From Flavobacteriaceae bacterium (GTDB lineage Bacteria > Bacteroidota > Bacteroidia > Flavobacteriales > Flavobacteriaceae): a DNA stretch of 64,000 bases. The DNA lies in NCBI GenBank assembly GCA_013003555.1, contig JABDIV010000090.1, positions 124,001 through 188,000 of the forward strand, given 5' to 3'. The first letter of the stretch is position 1, and each line of letters begins with the position of its first letter. Below the pieces are notes generated by a model. It saw only the letters and a list, made by a program, of their open reading frames with translations, had not been told where the DNA came from and did no database searches. The position numbers were made by a program, and so were the translations under genes. Of the stretch, positions 8,510-17,571 are shown in pieces.

Positions 8510-9112
8510 TTATTCTATGATTCCTCCACAACTAATTCGACCACCGGCGGCACCTGTTGGTTGGGTTTTGAAATCATCCTCACCTTGATGTACGATAATC
8601 GCTTTTCCTAAGATGTCTTTTGCCGGATCGCCACACCCAACACACCATTCGCTCGTAATAAAGGTAATGGTTCCATTGCCATTGGCATCGGCTGTAAAAT
8701 TACCGATATCTCCTTTATGGTAGCCTTCTGCAGCCCCCCATTTACCATGCGGCTGTGCGGTAGGATTCCAGTGTCCACCTGTTGAAGTTCCATCATCAGA
8801 TGAACAATCGGCTTTTTCATGAAGATGAATGGCATGAACACCTTCAGATAGTCCGCCAACTACAGCCACCATATTAACAACGCCATTTTTTTCTTTTATA
8901 ATGACATTTCCTGATGCGTTACTACCACTTTTCGATTCAAGACTTACCAATATCTTTTTTTCCTCGGTAGAAGTCGTTTCTGTATTTTGATCTGTTTCAG
9001 TGATTGTTTCGATCTGAACGTCTTCGGTTGAATCAGATTCCTTCTTATCTTTTTTACAGGAGATGGTTGTAATCAGGAAAACGACCATCGATATGCTAAG
9101 TAATTTCTTCAT
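8510..9112 (-). CDS. sodC: Cu/Zn superoxide dismutase, lipoprotein
   Basis: A 200-residue periplasmic or membrane-anchored enzyme that dismutates superoxide. The N-terminus is a lipoprotein signal (MVVFLITTISCKKD, lipid Cys in TISC), followed by an acidic, Thr-rich spacer (about 20-50) and the Sod_Cu domain. All metal ligands are visible: the HLH pair in GVHAIHLHEK, GGHWNP, QPHGKWG, GYHKGDIGNF (His and Asp of the zinc site) and the late IIVHQGEDD. The disulfide cysteines (KADC, RISCGG) are present. The promoter is upstream and a strong terminator follows, so it is monocistronic. It stands near other stress genes (OsmC fusion, universal stress protein). Confidence 0.92.
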   Translation of the reverse strand: MKKLLSISMVVFLITTISCKKDKKESDSTEDVQIETITETDQNTETTSTEEKKILVSLESKSGSNASGNVIIKEKNGVVNMVAVVGGLSEGVHAIHLHEKADCSSDDGTSTGGHWNPTAQPHGKWGAAEGYHKGDIGNFTADANGNGTITFITSEWCVGCGDPAKDILGKAIIVHQGEDDFKTQPTGAAGGRISCGGIIE

Positions 9113-9134
9113 GTTATTTAATTTGATATTGGTT

Positions 9135-9166
9135 GAAAGTTAAGCGATTATTTCTCGAATTGCAAA
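9135..9166 (-). promoter_or_regulatory. probable sodC promoter
   Basis: On the minus strand: TTTG (9166-9163), 20 bases, TAACTTTC (9142-9135). This is close to the Bacteroidota consensus TTTG-N19-TAnnTTTG and lies 23 bases before the sodC ATG. Confidence 0.5.
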
Positions 9167-9241
9167 TTCAGTTTAATTGGTTTTACAGTATTGTTATGGT
9201 TGTTATTCAGCGTTAAAAGTCATCATAAATAACACTTTCCG

Positions 9242-10453
9242 TTATACAAGGAGATTTGTAATGACCTGAACTTCGCTATGTAATGTTTTGTGTACGGGAC
9301 ATTTATTGGCGATTTTCAGAATACGCTTTTTTTGATCATCATTTAATTGACCGGTGAGTTTGATACTTCGTTCAAAGGTATCGATGCGAGCATTTTTATT
9401 ATCACAGTCAACACAATCTTCCATATGCGTTTTTGAATGGCTGATATGAACTTCAACGTTCTGCAGATCCCATCCCTTGTGCTTCACGTACATACGGATG
9501 GTCATAGCTGTGCAGGCAGCTAATCCTGCCGACACCAACTCATATGGGGAGGGGCCAAAATCATTTCCGCCATAGGAAGTAGGTTCATCGGCCGTCATGG
9601 AATGGTTTCCAACCTTCATTTGGGTTGTAAAGCCATCAACTGTTTCAAGACTAGCCACAACCTGGTCATTCGATTTCAGATCATCGGTATTGGGTATCTC
9701 GATATATCGCATAGCCCATTCTGCAATGACATGTCCGGCATAAATGGCATCCTTCTTATTTGAGAGAAGGTGATCTGCCCCGTCAAGTGAAATGAAGCTT
9801 TTTGGGTGTCTGGCTGATTTGTATATCGCTTCAGCATTTTTAATCCCTACAATTCTGTCTTGCGGTGAATGCAAAACCAGTAGAGCTTTTTCTAAATCTG
9901 AACTAATTTGTGATTCAGCCTGACCCTGAAGGTCGTTGATGAATTGTTTTGTAATGACAAAATCACGCCCACCGATATTCACCCGGGCATTACCTGTGGT
10001 TTCAATTTCATCAAGACTGCTTTTAAAGATATGTTGAACATGATCGGGAGTAGAGGGCGCTCCTATTGTTGCAATGGCTTGAATATTTGGTAATTTTTTA
10101 GAAGCATAAATTACTGCGGCTCCACCGAGTGAATGCCCTATCAATAAAGCAGGCTCTTTATAAAATTCCTTTAAATATTCTGAAGCGCTTATCAAATCGT
10201 CGATATTCATGGAGAAGTTTGATTCTGAAAAATCACCCTCACTTTCACCTAATCCGGTAAAATCGAAACGCAACACGCCAAAACCGGAATTGGTTAGTGC
10301 ACGACTGATTGATCGTACTGCTGATAAATTCTTAGTGCAGGTAAAGCAGTGAGCGAAAATCGCAAAGTTATGCGGGTGTTGGTCAACCGGTAATTCGATT
10401 CGACCGGCAAGCGTAAGGCCTTCTTTATTGACAAAATTTATTTTTTGGGTCAT
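9242..10453 (-). CDS. bifunctional alpha/beta hydrolase-OsmC family protein
   Basis: A 403-residue fusion. Residues 1-255 form an alpha/beta hydrolase with nucleophile Ser108 in GHSLGG, a likely acid Asp199 (SPQDRIVG) and His228 (GADHLL). Residues 265-403 form an OsmC/Ohr-type domain with its two redox cysteines, Cys314 (LAACTAMTIR) and Cys385 (NKCPVHKTL); OsmC-type domains reduce organic hydroperoxides. An extra CVDC pair at 347-350 lies between them. The fusion is known in Bacteroidota and other bacteria. The hydrolase substrate is unknown. It is divergent from the universal stress gene, but the Fnr-type site between them is spaced for the other promoter. Confidence 0.88.
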   Translation of the reverse strand: MTQKINFVNKEGLTLAGRIELPVDQHPHNFAIFAHCFTCTKNLSAVRSISRALTNSGFGVLRFDFTGLGESEGDFSESNFSMNIDDLISASEYLKEFYKEPALLIGHSLGGAAVIYASKKLPNIQAIATIGAPSTPDHVQHIFKSSLDEIETTGNARVNIGGRDFVITKQFINDLQGQAESQISSDLEKALLVLHSPQDRIVGIKNAEAIYKSARHPKSFISLDGADHLLSNKKDAIYAGHVIAEWAMRYIEIPNTDDLKSNDQVVASLETVDGFTTQMKVGNHSMTADEPTSYGGNDFGPSPYELVSAGLAACTAMTIRMYVKHKGWDLQNVEVHISHSKTHMEDCVDCDNKNARIDTFERSIKLTGQLNDDQKKRILKIANKCPVHKTLHSEVQVITNLLV

Positions 10454-10514
10454 TATTAATAGGTCTTTAAAAGTCTGTCGCAGCGAGGTGAATTACCTTT
10501 CGATAGGTTTCCGG

Positions 10515-10558
10515 GTGACAATTATCATATTTTTAGCCGATAATTCGTGATATTTTTG
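10515..10558 (+). promoter_or_regulatory. Fnr-type operator and promoter of the universal stress gene
   Basis: GTGACAATTATCAT (10515-10528), then exactly 22 bases, then TATTTTTG (10551-10558), a perfect TAnnTTTG -7 box. Transcription would start near 10563, giving a leader of about 96 bases before the ATG at 10659. The spacing equals that at ccoS. No comparable -7 box stands at this spacing on the minus strand toward the hydrolase-OsmC gene. Confidence 0.65.
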
Positions 10559-10614
10559 ATTATAGATGATTGTGTTAATTGCGACATCCAAATAGAATTA
10601 GTTTTAAAATTACC

Positions 10615-10647
10615 ATGAAAATACACAAATCTTCATTGGTATACTAA
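10615..10647 (+). other. possible 10-codon leader ORF before the universal stress gene
   Basis: Within the predicted 96-base leader an ATG opens a short frame, MKIHKSSLVY, ending in TAA 11 bases before the stress gene start. It is too short to judge as coding and may be chance; it is listed because the leader is unusually long for this window. Confidence 0.2.
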
Positions 10648-10658
10648 ATGCAAAACTC

Positions 10659-11492
10659 ATGAAAAAAATTATTGTACCTATTGATTTTTCAGAGCATTCT
10701 GAATATGCATTGGAAGCCGCCGCCATTATTGCTCAAAAACACGAAGCTGAGATTCTGGCTTTGCATATGCTGGAAATCTCCGATGCAATTTTAACAAAGA
10801 ATACTGGTGAACAGCAATCGAAAGCGTTTTTTCTTTTAAAACTTGCAGAAAAACGATTTGATCAATTTCTTGAACGCGATTTTTTAAAAGGCCTTAAAGT
10901 TACGCCCATTGTCAAGCACTTTAAAGTATTTAGTGAAGTTAACGATGTGGCACAGGAAAAAAATGCTGATTTAATAGTCATGGGTTCGCATGGAGCCAGT
11001 GGTGTAAAGGAGTTTTTTGTAGGTTCGAATACGGAAAAAGTCGTCAGACATAGTGAAATTCCGGTTCTTGTTGTAAAACATAATCCAATTTTAATGGATT
11101 TTGAAAATGTGGTATTTGCCTGTGATTTTTCTGAAGAATCGGTAAAACCCTATCTCAAAGCAAGAGAAATGTTCGATATTATGGAATCTAAATTGCACTT
11201 AGTCTATGTGAATTTACCGAACATTGGCTTCCGCAGCACGCCGGAAATGGAAAAACGTGTGGCTGAGTTTATGAAGAAGGCTAACGGTAATTTAGAAAAG
11301 ATGAATGAAGTGAACTATGTTAGTGATTACTCGGTTGAACAAGGTATCATTACCCTTGCCAATGTGGTAGGTGCCGATTTGATTGCGATTGCAACACATG
11401 GTCGGACAGGATTAGCACATTTCTTTGAAGGAAGTATAACTGAAGACCTGGCAAATCATTCGACTTTGCCGGTCATGACATTTAAGATTTAA
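10659..11492 (+). CDS. universal stress protein, tandem UspA domains
   Basis: 277 residues with two UspA domains, about 1-140 and 148-277. Domain one opens with KKIIVPIDFSEHSEYALEAA and ends in GSHGASGVKEFFVGSNTEKV plus IPVLVV. Domain two opens with ENVVFACDFSEESVKPYLKA and ends in THGRTGLAHFFEGSITEDL. Both keep the glycine-rich nucleotide-binding segment, so ATP binding is likely. Usp proteins act in the cytoplasm during starvation and low oxygen; the exact task is unknown. The promoter carries an Fnr-type operator, which fits induction at low oxygen. It has a shared terminator with the convergent SafE-like gene. Confidence 0.9.
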   Translation: MKKIIVPIDFSEHSEYALEAAAIIAQKHEAEILALHMLEISDAILTKNTGEQQSKAFFLLKLAEKRFDQFLERDFLKGLKVTPIVKHFKVFSEVNDVAQEKNADLIVMGSHGASGVKEFFVGSNTEKVVRHSEIPVLVVKHNPILMDFENVVFACDFSEESVKPYLKAREMFDIMESKLHLVYVNLPNIGFRSTPEMEKRVAEFMKKANGNLEKMNEVNYVSDYSVEQGIITLANVVGADLIAIATHGRTGLAHFFEGSITEDLANHSTLPVMTFKI

Positions 11493-11535
11493 TTAATTGT
11501 TTTGTTTATGGGGCGTGAGAACCACGTTCCAGTGA

Positions 11536-11570
11536 AGAAAAAGGCCGCATTTTATTGCGGTCTTTCTTTT
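11536..11570. terminator. bidirectional terminator
   Basis: GGCCGCA, loop TTTTAT, TGCGGTC (11543-11562, one G-U pair), flanked by five A on the left and TTTCTTTT on the right. It serves the universal stress gene on the plus strand; on the minus strand it ends the cco/SafE-like operon. Confidence 0.85.
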
Positions 11571-12276
11571 AATGACAATTTATCGATCCTCCGGCTGCCG
11601 TCATATCCATCATCGGGCTGGGAGATATATATGGAATACCCAATCCCAAGCCTCTTAAAATGAAAAGAATACCGATTATTACGATAAAAACGGGAATTAC
11701 TCGTCGTATGTTATTTCGTGTTCTTTGACCGATTAATTTGCTGAAATATATTGCACCAGTCATCATGGGTACGGTTCCAAGGCCAAAGAGTAACATGTAA
11801 AGACCACCTTTCCAAACCTCGCCACTGGCCACAGAACCAATAGCTGCCATATAGACGAGTCCACACGGCAAAAAACCATTTAAAAACCCGATTGTGAGTA
11901 GCGTGTCTGGTGATTTCTTTTTTAAAGCCGATCCCATCGCTGATTTTATTTTCGAAATAATACGATATAAGGGTTTTGTTAATGAAATCCTTGAAAGCAC
12001 CTTAATCGGCAAAATCACAATTAAAATCATGATCAGCCCGATTATGATCGACAGTTGTTGTTGGATTCCAAAAAGGAATAATCCTTGTCCGAGCCAACCA
12101 AATAAAAGACCGATAGCCGAATAGCTTATCAGCCGCCCGATATGATAGACGCTTACCTGACTGACACGCCTGATATTGTTACTTCTGTCGACGGGAAGCA
12201 TAAAGGCGATCGGGCCACACATACCAATACAGTGTAAGCTTCCGAGTAATCCCAATATGAAGGCCGACCACATCAT
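11569..12276 (-). CDS. SafE/TauE-type membrane protein of the cbb3 locus
   Basis: 235 residues, about six membrane helices. The N-terminal ALGLLGSLHCIGMCGPIA-like segment (here LGLLGSLHCIGMCGPIAF, with a Cys-x3-Cys pair) and the repeat GFLNGFLPCGLVYMAAIGS are signatures of the UreH/SafE-like branch of the sulfite exporter family. Members of this branch sit next to cbb3 oxidase genes in many bacteria and are suspected to help copper or cytochrome maturation. That role is inferred. The start codon directly follows the stop of the FixH-like gene, so it is the last gene of the ccoG-fixH-safE transcript. Confidence 0.85.
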   Translation of the reverse strand: MMWSAFILGLLGSLHCIGMCGPIAFMLPVDRSNNIRRVSQVSVYHIGRLISYSAIGLLFGWLGQGLFLFGIQQQLSIIIGLIMILIVILPIKVLSRISLTKPLYRIISKIKSAMGSALKKKSPDTLLTIGFLNGFLPCGLVYMAAIGSVASGEVWKGGLYMLLFGLGTVPMMTGAIYFSKLIGQRTRNNIRRVIPVFIVIIGILFILRGLGLGIPYISPSPMMDMTAAGGSINCH

Positions 12277-12723
12277 TTAATAGACGATCTCTGCTTTATA
12301 ATAATATTCGGTTTGATTATATTGCCAGTCGATAAAAATGTTCCACCGACCATCCAATAAACGTTTGTCAGGTATGAGCAAATAATGATTAGACAATGAA
12401 ATCTGTACTTCCATGTCTAATTGTTTATTAGATGGTCTGTATAGGAACACTTTTCCTGTTATCTTTTTGTAATCCAGGTCAGACGGGAATTCAATGAGCA
12501 ACCCGTCATTTGATTTTTCCCATTTAACATTGATTTTTAAAGCTTTGGCGTTGGCCTCTTTATCGATTGTCTTTTGATATTGTAATTCTTCCTTGTAATA
12601 TTCTTCAGTTACCAGATCATGATCATATTTTTCATCGGTATTCATTTTGATAACGAAAAACATTATAAAGCTGATGAAAAGCACAAAAGCAATCACAATT
12701 CCAAATCCCCAATTCAGTTTCAT
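12277..12723 (-). CDS. ccoH: FixH family protein (CcoH-like)
   Basis: 148 residues. One N-terminal membrane helix (WGFGIVIAFVLFISFIMFFVI, about 5-25) is followed by DEKYDHDLVTEEYYKEELQYQ, the conserved start of FixH proteins, and a beta-rich periplasmic domain ending in WNIFIDWQYNQTEYYYKAEI. FixH/CcoH helps assemble cbb3-type oxidase. It lies 7 bases after ccoG and directly before the SafE-like gene. The family assignment is firm; the assembly role is by homology. Confidence 0.88.
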   Translation of the reverse strand: MKLNWGFGIVIAFVLFISFIMFFVIKMNTDEKYDHDLVTEEYYKEELQYQKTIDKEANAKALKINVKWEKSNDGLLIEFPSDLDYKKITGKVFLYRPSNKQLDMEVQISLSNHYLLIPDKRLLDGRWNIFIDWQYNQTEYYYKAEIVY

Positions 12724-12730
12724 AGCACGT

Positions 12731-14155
12731 TTAATTATAGCTGCGAGGCCCTAAGAAATTAACCGAGGTTGTTTCAATCAGTTCATCATAACTGTATACC
12801 TCAATGGTTAGTTTATTCTTATCGCCCTTAAGCTGGTTTTTTTGAATTTCAATAAATAAGGTACCCTCTGCCAGTCCTTGTTCGGGAACGCTAAAGGTTT
12901 TATCGGCCGACACCAGTTTGATGTTTCCGTCGTAGTTTCTTAATTTAAAGGAAATATTATCCACCTCATTCGTTGTTTTATTTACGAGTTTATAGGTGAA
13001 AACATTGCTAATAATGTTATTGTCCTTTTTCTCATACAAGGTTCCGGGTAATCGTAAAATCCTCGCTTCAATATCATTTCGCAGTGCAAGCATTCCTCCT
13101 AAAACACCAACCAGGATAACAAGTACGGCGATATATCCTTTCAAGCGTGCAGATAGCTGAAACTTGATTTTGTTCTCGATGTTCGCCTCGCTGGCATAGC
13201 GTATTAAACCTCGTGGTTTGTTGATTTTATCCATGATGGTATCGCACTCATCAATACAGGCAGTGCAATTAACACATTCGAGTTGGGTTCCGTTTCTGAT
13301 GTCGATCCCGGTCGGACATACATGAACACATTGAAGACAATCGATACAATCCCCGAAGCCTAAGGCGTCGCGGTCTTCATTCTTTCTAAACTTTTTTCTG
13401 CCGTTTTCGGCCTCACCTCGCTTATGATCATATGCAACAACGATCGATTTATTATCGAGAAGGACACCTTGTAATCGTCCGTACGGACAAGCGATGATAC
13501 AAACCTGCTCACGAAACCAGGCAAAAACAAAATAAAATACAGCGGTGAAAATTAGCAACGGAAGAAAGGTTCCCAAATGCTTTGCCGGGCTTTCAACGAT
13601 ATATTTAAAAAGCTTATCACTTCCGATTAAATACGCCAAAAAGATATTGGCTATAAGAAATGAAATAACCAGGAAAATGAACCATTTAATCAGACGTTTT
13701 CTAATCTTTTCAGCATCCCATGCTTGTCTAGCCAGTTTTCTCTGCTTATTCCTATCTCCATCGATCCAAAACTCGATGCGACGAAAAACCATTTCCATAA
13801 AAATGGTTTGCGGACATATCCAACCACAAAATATACGCCCGAAGCCAACCGTGAACAGGGTGATAAAAATGACACCAATGATCATTGAAATAACGAAAAG
13901 ATGAAAATCCTGTGGCCAGAATGGAAATCCGAAGATATTGAAACGCCGTTCCAAAACATTGAACAGCAGGAATTGGTTGCCTCCTATTTTTACAAAAGGG
14001 GCAGCAAATAAAAAAGCGAGAAGGAAATAGCTGACGATTTTGCGCCATTCATAATAGCGACCACTTGGTATCTTTGGAAAGATCCAGGCGCGATCACCTT
14101 CTTCGGTTACCGTAGCAATGGAATCGCGAAAAATCTCTTTATCCTTTGTCTCCAC
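12731..14155 (-). CDS. ccoG: cbb3 oxidase accessory protein CcoG (RdxA/FixG)
   Basis: 474 residues. About four to five membrane helices in the N-terminal half carry FGRIFCGWICPQTIFMEMVFR and EQVCIIACPYGRLQG. Then comes a two-cluster ferredoxin domain (about 270-315): CIDCLQCVHVCPTGIDIRNG and LECVNCTACIDECD, giving ligands for two 4Fe-4S centres. A last membrane helix (about 340-360) leads to a periplasmic Ig-like domain. CcoG is needed for copper delivery to cbb3 oxidase and has been linked to Cu(II) reduction. It follows ccoP after 62 bases and starts the ccoG-fixH-safE group. Confidence 0.93.
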   Translation of the reverse strand: METKDKEIFRDSIATVTEEGDRAWIFPKIPSGRYYEWRKIVSYFLLAFLFAAPFVKIGGNQFLLFNVLERRFNIFGFPFWPQDFHLFVISMIIGVIFITLFTVGFGRIFCGWICPQTIFMEMVFRRIEFWIDGDRNKQRKLARQAWDAEKIRKRLIKWFIFLVISFLIANIFLAYLIGSDKLFKYIVESPAKHLGTFLPLLIFTAVFYFVFAWFREQVCIIACPYGRLQGVLLDNKSIVVAYDHKRGEAENGRKKFRKNEDRDALGFGDCIDCLQCVHVCPTGIDIRNGTQLECVNCTACIDECDTIMDKINKPRGLIRYASEANIENKIKFQLSARLKGYIAVLVILVGVLGGMLALRNDIEARILRLPGTLYEKKDNNIISNVFTYKLVNKTTNEVDNISFKLRNYDGNIKLVSADKTFSVPEQGLAEGTLFIEIQKNQLKGDKNKLTIEVYSYDELIETTSVNFLGPRSYN

Positions 14156-14217
14156 TTTCTTTTCCAGTTTAATTTCTCGCTTAACAACCAGATTATTGAG
14201 GCATAATAACGGTTGAT

Positions 14218-15183
14218 TTAATTATTCTCATTAACAGTCGAATCGACCGCCATTTCGGTGGATTCTAATGTTGGTACTTCAGCTGGAGTTTCAGGTGTAG
14301 TTTCAACTGTCGGATCGATCCATATTTCTCCTTCAGGAGCTTTAGGTTTAGCCGGTGTAGTTCCCACGAACTGCAACAAATAACTGGAAACCTGGGCAAT
14401 TTCTGATGGTTTTAAGCTTTGTTTCCATGCTATCATACCTTTAGCATCCCTGCCGCCCTCAGAGACCGTTTTAAACACATTTTTAATGCCACCTCCAAGA
14501 ATCCAGTTATTATCGGTTAAATTCGGCCCGATACCACCGCCACCGTCTGCCATATGGCAGGCTACACAATTCACTTCGTAGATCCGTTTACCATTGCTCA
14601 GGTCAGACGCATCCGTTAGCAATTCAACTGTATTTATATCGACAAGATCTTTGGCTGTTTTTTTGTATTCTTCAATCGCGCGTTCGGCATTTGCATATTC
14701 AGTGGCGAGCTCTTCAGCCTGGGTTTCACCATCAAAGATGTGATAGCGAACCAAATAAATCGCACCAAAAATGATCGTGGCATAAAATCCATACAACCAC
14801 CAGGGTGGAAGTGAATTATCCAGTTCCCGGATACCATCATAGTTATGATCGAGAATGATTTCGGCCTCTTGTGAAATAGGTTTCGATCCTGTAAGGCGCT
14901 TGTAGATTTTCTGCAACCATTTAAACTGAAGCGTCTTATTTTTAGAGGCTAGATAACGCTCCTGGCTGGGCTCGTCCATGGCTTGAAACATGACGTTCTC
15001 AAGTGAACCTAAAATAGCTTCAATTGCAATTAATATAATTAATACAAGTAACAGGAACAGCGATACGGCCGGATAGCTCATAAATGCCGGTTGTTCGCCC
15101 GACTCTATAAAAAATTCGACAAGGCCGAAGATGATAAAGAATATTACCGGGACCCGTACATATGATGGAATTAAGCTTTTCAT
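14218..15183 (-). CDS. ccoP: cbb3 oxidase cytochrome c subunit CcoP (mono-heme)
   Basis: 321 residues. Two membrane segments (about 10-30 and 38-60) are followed by DHNYDGIRELDNSLPPWWLYGFYATI, the CcoP N-terminal signature with a third helix, then one cytochrome c domain: heme site Cys206-Cys209-His210 in VNCVACHMADGGGGIGPNL and an axial Met in KGMIAW. The classical proteobacterial CcoP has two CXXCH motifs; only one is present here. The C-terminus is a Pro/Glu/Thr-rich tail. The start overlaps the ccoQ end by 4 bases. It passes electrons to the CcoNO core. Confidence 0.92.
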   Translation of the reverse strand: MKSLIPSYVRVPVIFFIIFGLVEFFIESGEQPAFMSYPAVSLFLLLVLIILIAIEAILGSLENVMFQAMDEPSQERYLASKNKTLQFKWLQKIYKRLTGSKPISQEAEIILDHNYDGIRELDNSLPPWWLYGFYATIIFGAIYLVRYHIFDGETQAEELATEYANAERAIEEYKKTAKDLVDINTVELLTDASDLSNGKRIYEVNCVACHMADGGGGIGPNLTDNNWILGGGIKNVFKTVSEGGRDAKGMIAWKQSLKPSEIAQVSSYLLQFVGTTPAKPKAPEGEIWIDPTVETTPETPAEVPTLESTEMAVDSTVNENN

Positions 15184-15365
15184 AATGAATTGTCGTTTTG
15201 GTTTTCAAATGGAATTTGGCTAACAGTTTTTATATAATCTTTTTTAGCGGTGAGTACCCACCAGAATAAAAGCACAAAAAAGATAAAAAATATGAGTAAG
15301 GAAATCACGGGATAAATTTCAATCCCGGTGATACTCTCCATATGGTCTTTTACAAATTTTAGCAT
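15180..15365 (-). CDS. ccoQ: cbb3 oxidase subunit CcoQ-like
   Basis: 61 residues: a short lumenal segment, one membrane helix (ISLLIFFIFFVLLFWWVLTA) and a short charged tail (KKDYIKTVSQIPFENQND). This is the size and form of CcoQ/FixQ, a small subunit that stabilises the oxidase. It sits between ccoNO (6-base gap) and ccoP (4-base overlap), the usual place. Confidence 0.85.
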   Translation of the reverse strand: MLKFVKDHMESITGIEIYPVISLLIFFIFFVLLFWWVLTAKKDYIKTVSQIPFENQNDNSL

Positions 15366-15371
15366 GACGAA

Positions 15372-17561
15372 TTAGTTGTTAGTGGTTAGTTGTTCATCTG
15401 GATCGACCTTGATATCGGTGCCTAATCGTTGCAAGTATGCGATCAGTGACACAATTTCACGATTTCTCATCTCTATGAATTCAGTTCCACCGGCCTGCTT
15501 ATCGGCCTCATAGGACTCGGCGAAGTCAGGATCGGAATACAGGTTCTGCTCGATTTGCGTGCCTTGTTCCATCATACTTTCCTGGGCATTGGCGATGTCA
15601 TCTTCGGAATAGGGTACGCCGAGTTTAACCATAACCCTCATTTTAGTCTCGGTCAGCGATTTATCAAGTGGATTTCGAATCAACCATTGATAGGCCGGCA
15701 TTATTGAACCAGAAGACGTGCTCTGTGGATCATACATATGATTTAAATGCCAGTTGTCGGAATATTTTTGCCCGATACGATGGAGGTCGGGACCGGTTCG
15801 TTTACTCCCCCAAAGGAAGGGATGATCATACACAAATTCACCGGCCTTTGAGTATTCACCATATCGTTCGACTTCACTTCTGAACGGTCTGATCATTTGA
15901 GAATGGCAGGCATTACAACCTTCTCGGATGTAGATGTCCCGTCCTTCAAGCTCAAGTGGGGTATATGGTTGCACACTCGATATAGTTGGAATATTCGATT
16001 TTACCAATATTGTTGGAACAATTTGAACAATTCCACCGATTAGAATTGCAATTGTAGCAAGAATCGTCAATTGAACCGGACGTCGTTCTAACCAGGTATG
16101 GAAGCCTTCGCCGGCTACACGTCGTTTGGAAACGCGGGCAAGGCCGGGAGCTTCGGCTAATTCATCACTAACGGCGCTCCCTGAGCGAATGGTAGCGATG
16201 ATATTATAAACCAAAACAAGAATTCCGATGACATATAAACTACCTCCAATGGCGCGCATCCAGTACATCGGCATAATTTCAGATACGGTTTCAAGGAAGT
16301 TGCCATAAACAAGTGTCCCGTCAGGATTAAATTGTTTCCACATACTCGCTTGCGTAAATCCAGCAACATACATAGGAAGTGCGTACATTATTATTCCAAG
16401 GGTGCCAATCCAAAAATGCAGGTTCGCCAGGGGTGTTGAAAACAATCTTGTTTTGAATAATTTAGGCACCAACCAATAGATCATTCCGAAGGCAAGGAAA
16501 CCATTCCAGGCCAGGGCGCCAACGTGAACGTGTCCGATGATCCAATCGGTAAAGTGACCGATGGCATTTACATTTTTAAGGGATAACATAGGCCCTTCAA
16601 AAGTGGCCATTCCATAACCGGTAATGGCAACAACCATAAACTTCAGTACGGGATCTGTTCGAACCTTATCCCATGCGCCGCGCAACGTAAGAAGGCCGTT
16701 TATCATACCACCCCATGAGGGCATTATTAACATTATAGAAAATGCCACACCTAAATTCTGAGCCCATTCAGGAAGTGCTGTATACAATAAATGGTGAGGC
16801 CCTGCCCAGATATAAATAAAAATCAAAGACCAAAAGTGAACTATGGAAAGCCTGTAGGAATACACCGGTCTGTTCGCAGCCTTTGGCACAAAATAGTACA
16901 TAAGTCCGAGAAATGGTGTAGTTAAGAAAAATGCCACTGCATTATGTCCGTACCACCATTGTACAAGGGCATCCTGAACACCGGCATATACCGAATAGCT
17001 CTTTAAAGCACTAACCGGTAATTCAAGGCTGTTGAAAATATGGAGAACGGCAACGGTTACAAAGGTGGCTATATAAAACCAAAGGGCCACGTAAAGGTGA
17101 CGCTGCCGGCGTTTGAAAATGGTTCCAATGAGATTCCAGCCAAAGACTACCCAGATAACAGCTATGGCTATGTCAAAAGGCCATTCAAGTTCGGCATATT
17201 CTTTTGAAGTCGTAAAACCTAATGGTAGCGTGAGTGCCGCTCCGACAATAATAAGTTGCCAGCCCCAGAAATTGATGTTACTAAGCGCATCACTGAACAT
17301 TCTGGCTTTAAGTAAGCGTTGGGACGAATAATAAACTCCGGCAAAAATCGCATTCCCTACGAAAGCAAAAATTACGGCATTGGTATGCAAGGGTCTTAAT
17401 CGCCCGAAACTCAACCAGGATACCCCGTCGGTAAGATTAGGAAATATGAACATAAAGGCCAGAAGAAGGCCCACCAGCATACCTACTACTCCCCAAAGTA
17501 TGGTGGCATAAATGAATTTCTTAACGATTTTGTTGTCGTAATAGAATTGTTGGACTTCCAT
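15372..17561 (-). CDS. ccoNO: fused cbb3 oxidase catalytic subunit CcoN-CcoO
   Basis: 729 residues joining subunit I and subunit II. Residues 1 to about 475 are the 12-helix heme-copper oxidase CcoN, with HTNAVIFAF (low-spin heme His), WWYGHNAVAFFLT (CuB His) and HHLLYT, and the distal GHVHVGALAWN. After a linker, about 500-729 is CcoO: one membrane anchor and a cytochrome c domain with Cys549-x2-CysHis in REGCNACHSQM, followed by the typical MIRPFRSEVERYGEYS and GPDLHRIG. The fused form is common in Bacteroidota. It reduces oxygen at low concentration and pumps protons. It is co-transcribed with ccoS, ccoQ and ccoP. Confidence 0.95.
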   Translation of the reverse strand: MEVQQFYYDNKIVKKFIYATILWGVVGMLVGLLLAFMFIFPNLTDGVSWLSFGRLRPLHTNAVIFAFVGNAIFAGVYYSSQRLLKARMFSDALSNINFWGWQLIIVGAALTLPLGFTTSKEYAELEWPFDIAIAVIWVVFGWNLIGTIFKRRQRHLYVALWFYIATFVTVAVLHIFNSLELPVSALKSYSVYAGVQDALVQWWYGHNAVAFFLTTPFLGLMYYFVPKAANRPVYSYRLSIVHFWSLIFIYIWAGPHHLLYTALPEWAQNLGVAFSIMLIMPSWGGMINGLLTLRGAWDKVRTDPVLKFMVVAITGYGMATFEGPMLSLKNVNAIGHFTDWIIGHVHVGALAWNGFLAFGMIYWLVPKLFKTRLFSTPLANLHFWIGTLGIIMYALPMYVAGFTQASMWKQFNPDGTLVYGNFLETVSEIMPMYWMRAIGGSLYVIGILVLVYNIIATIRSGSAVSDELAEAPGLARVSKRRVAGEGFHTWLERRPVQLTILATIAILIGGIVQIVPTILVKSNIPTISSVQPYTPLELEGRDIYIREGCNACHSQMIRPFRSEVERYGEYSKAGEFVYDHPFLWGSKRTGPDLHRIGQKYSDNWHLNHMYDPQSTSSGSIMPAYQWLIRNPLDKSLTETKMRVMVKLGVPYSEDDIANAQESMMEQGTQIEQNLYSDPDFAESYEADKQAGGTEFIEMRNREIVSLIAYLQRLGTDIKVDPDEQLTTNN

Positions 17562-17571
17562 ATTGATTGTA

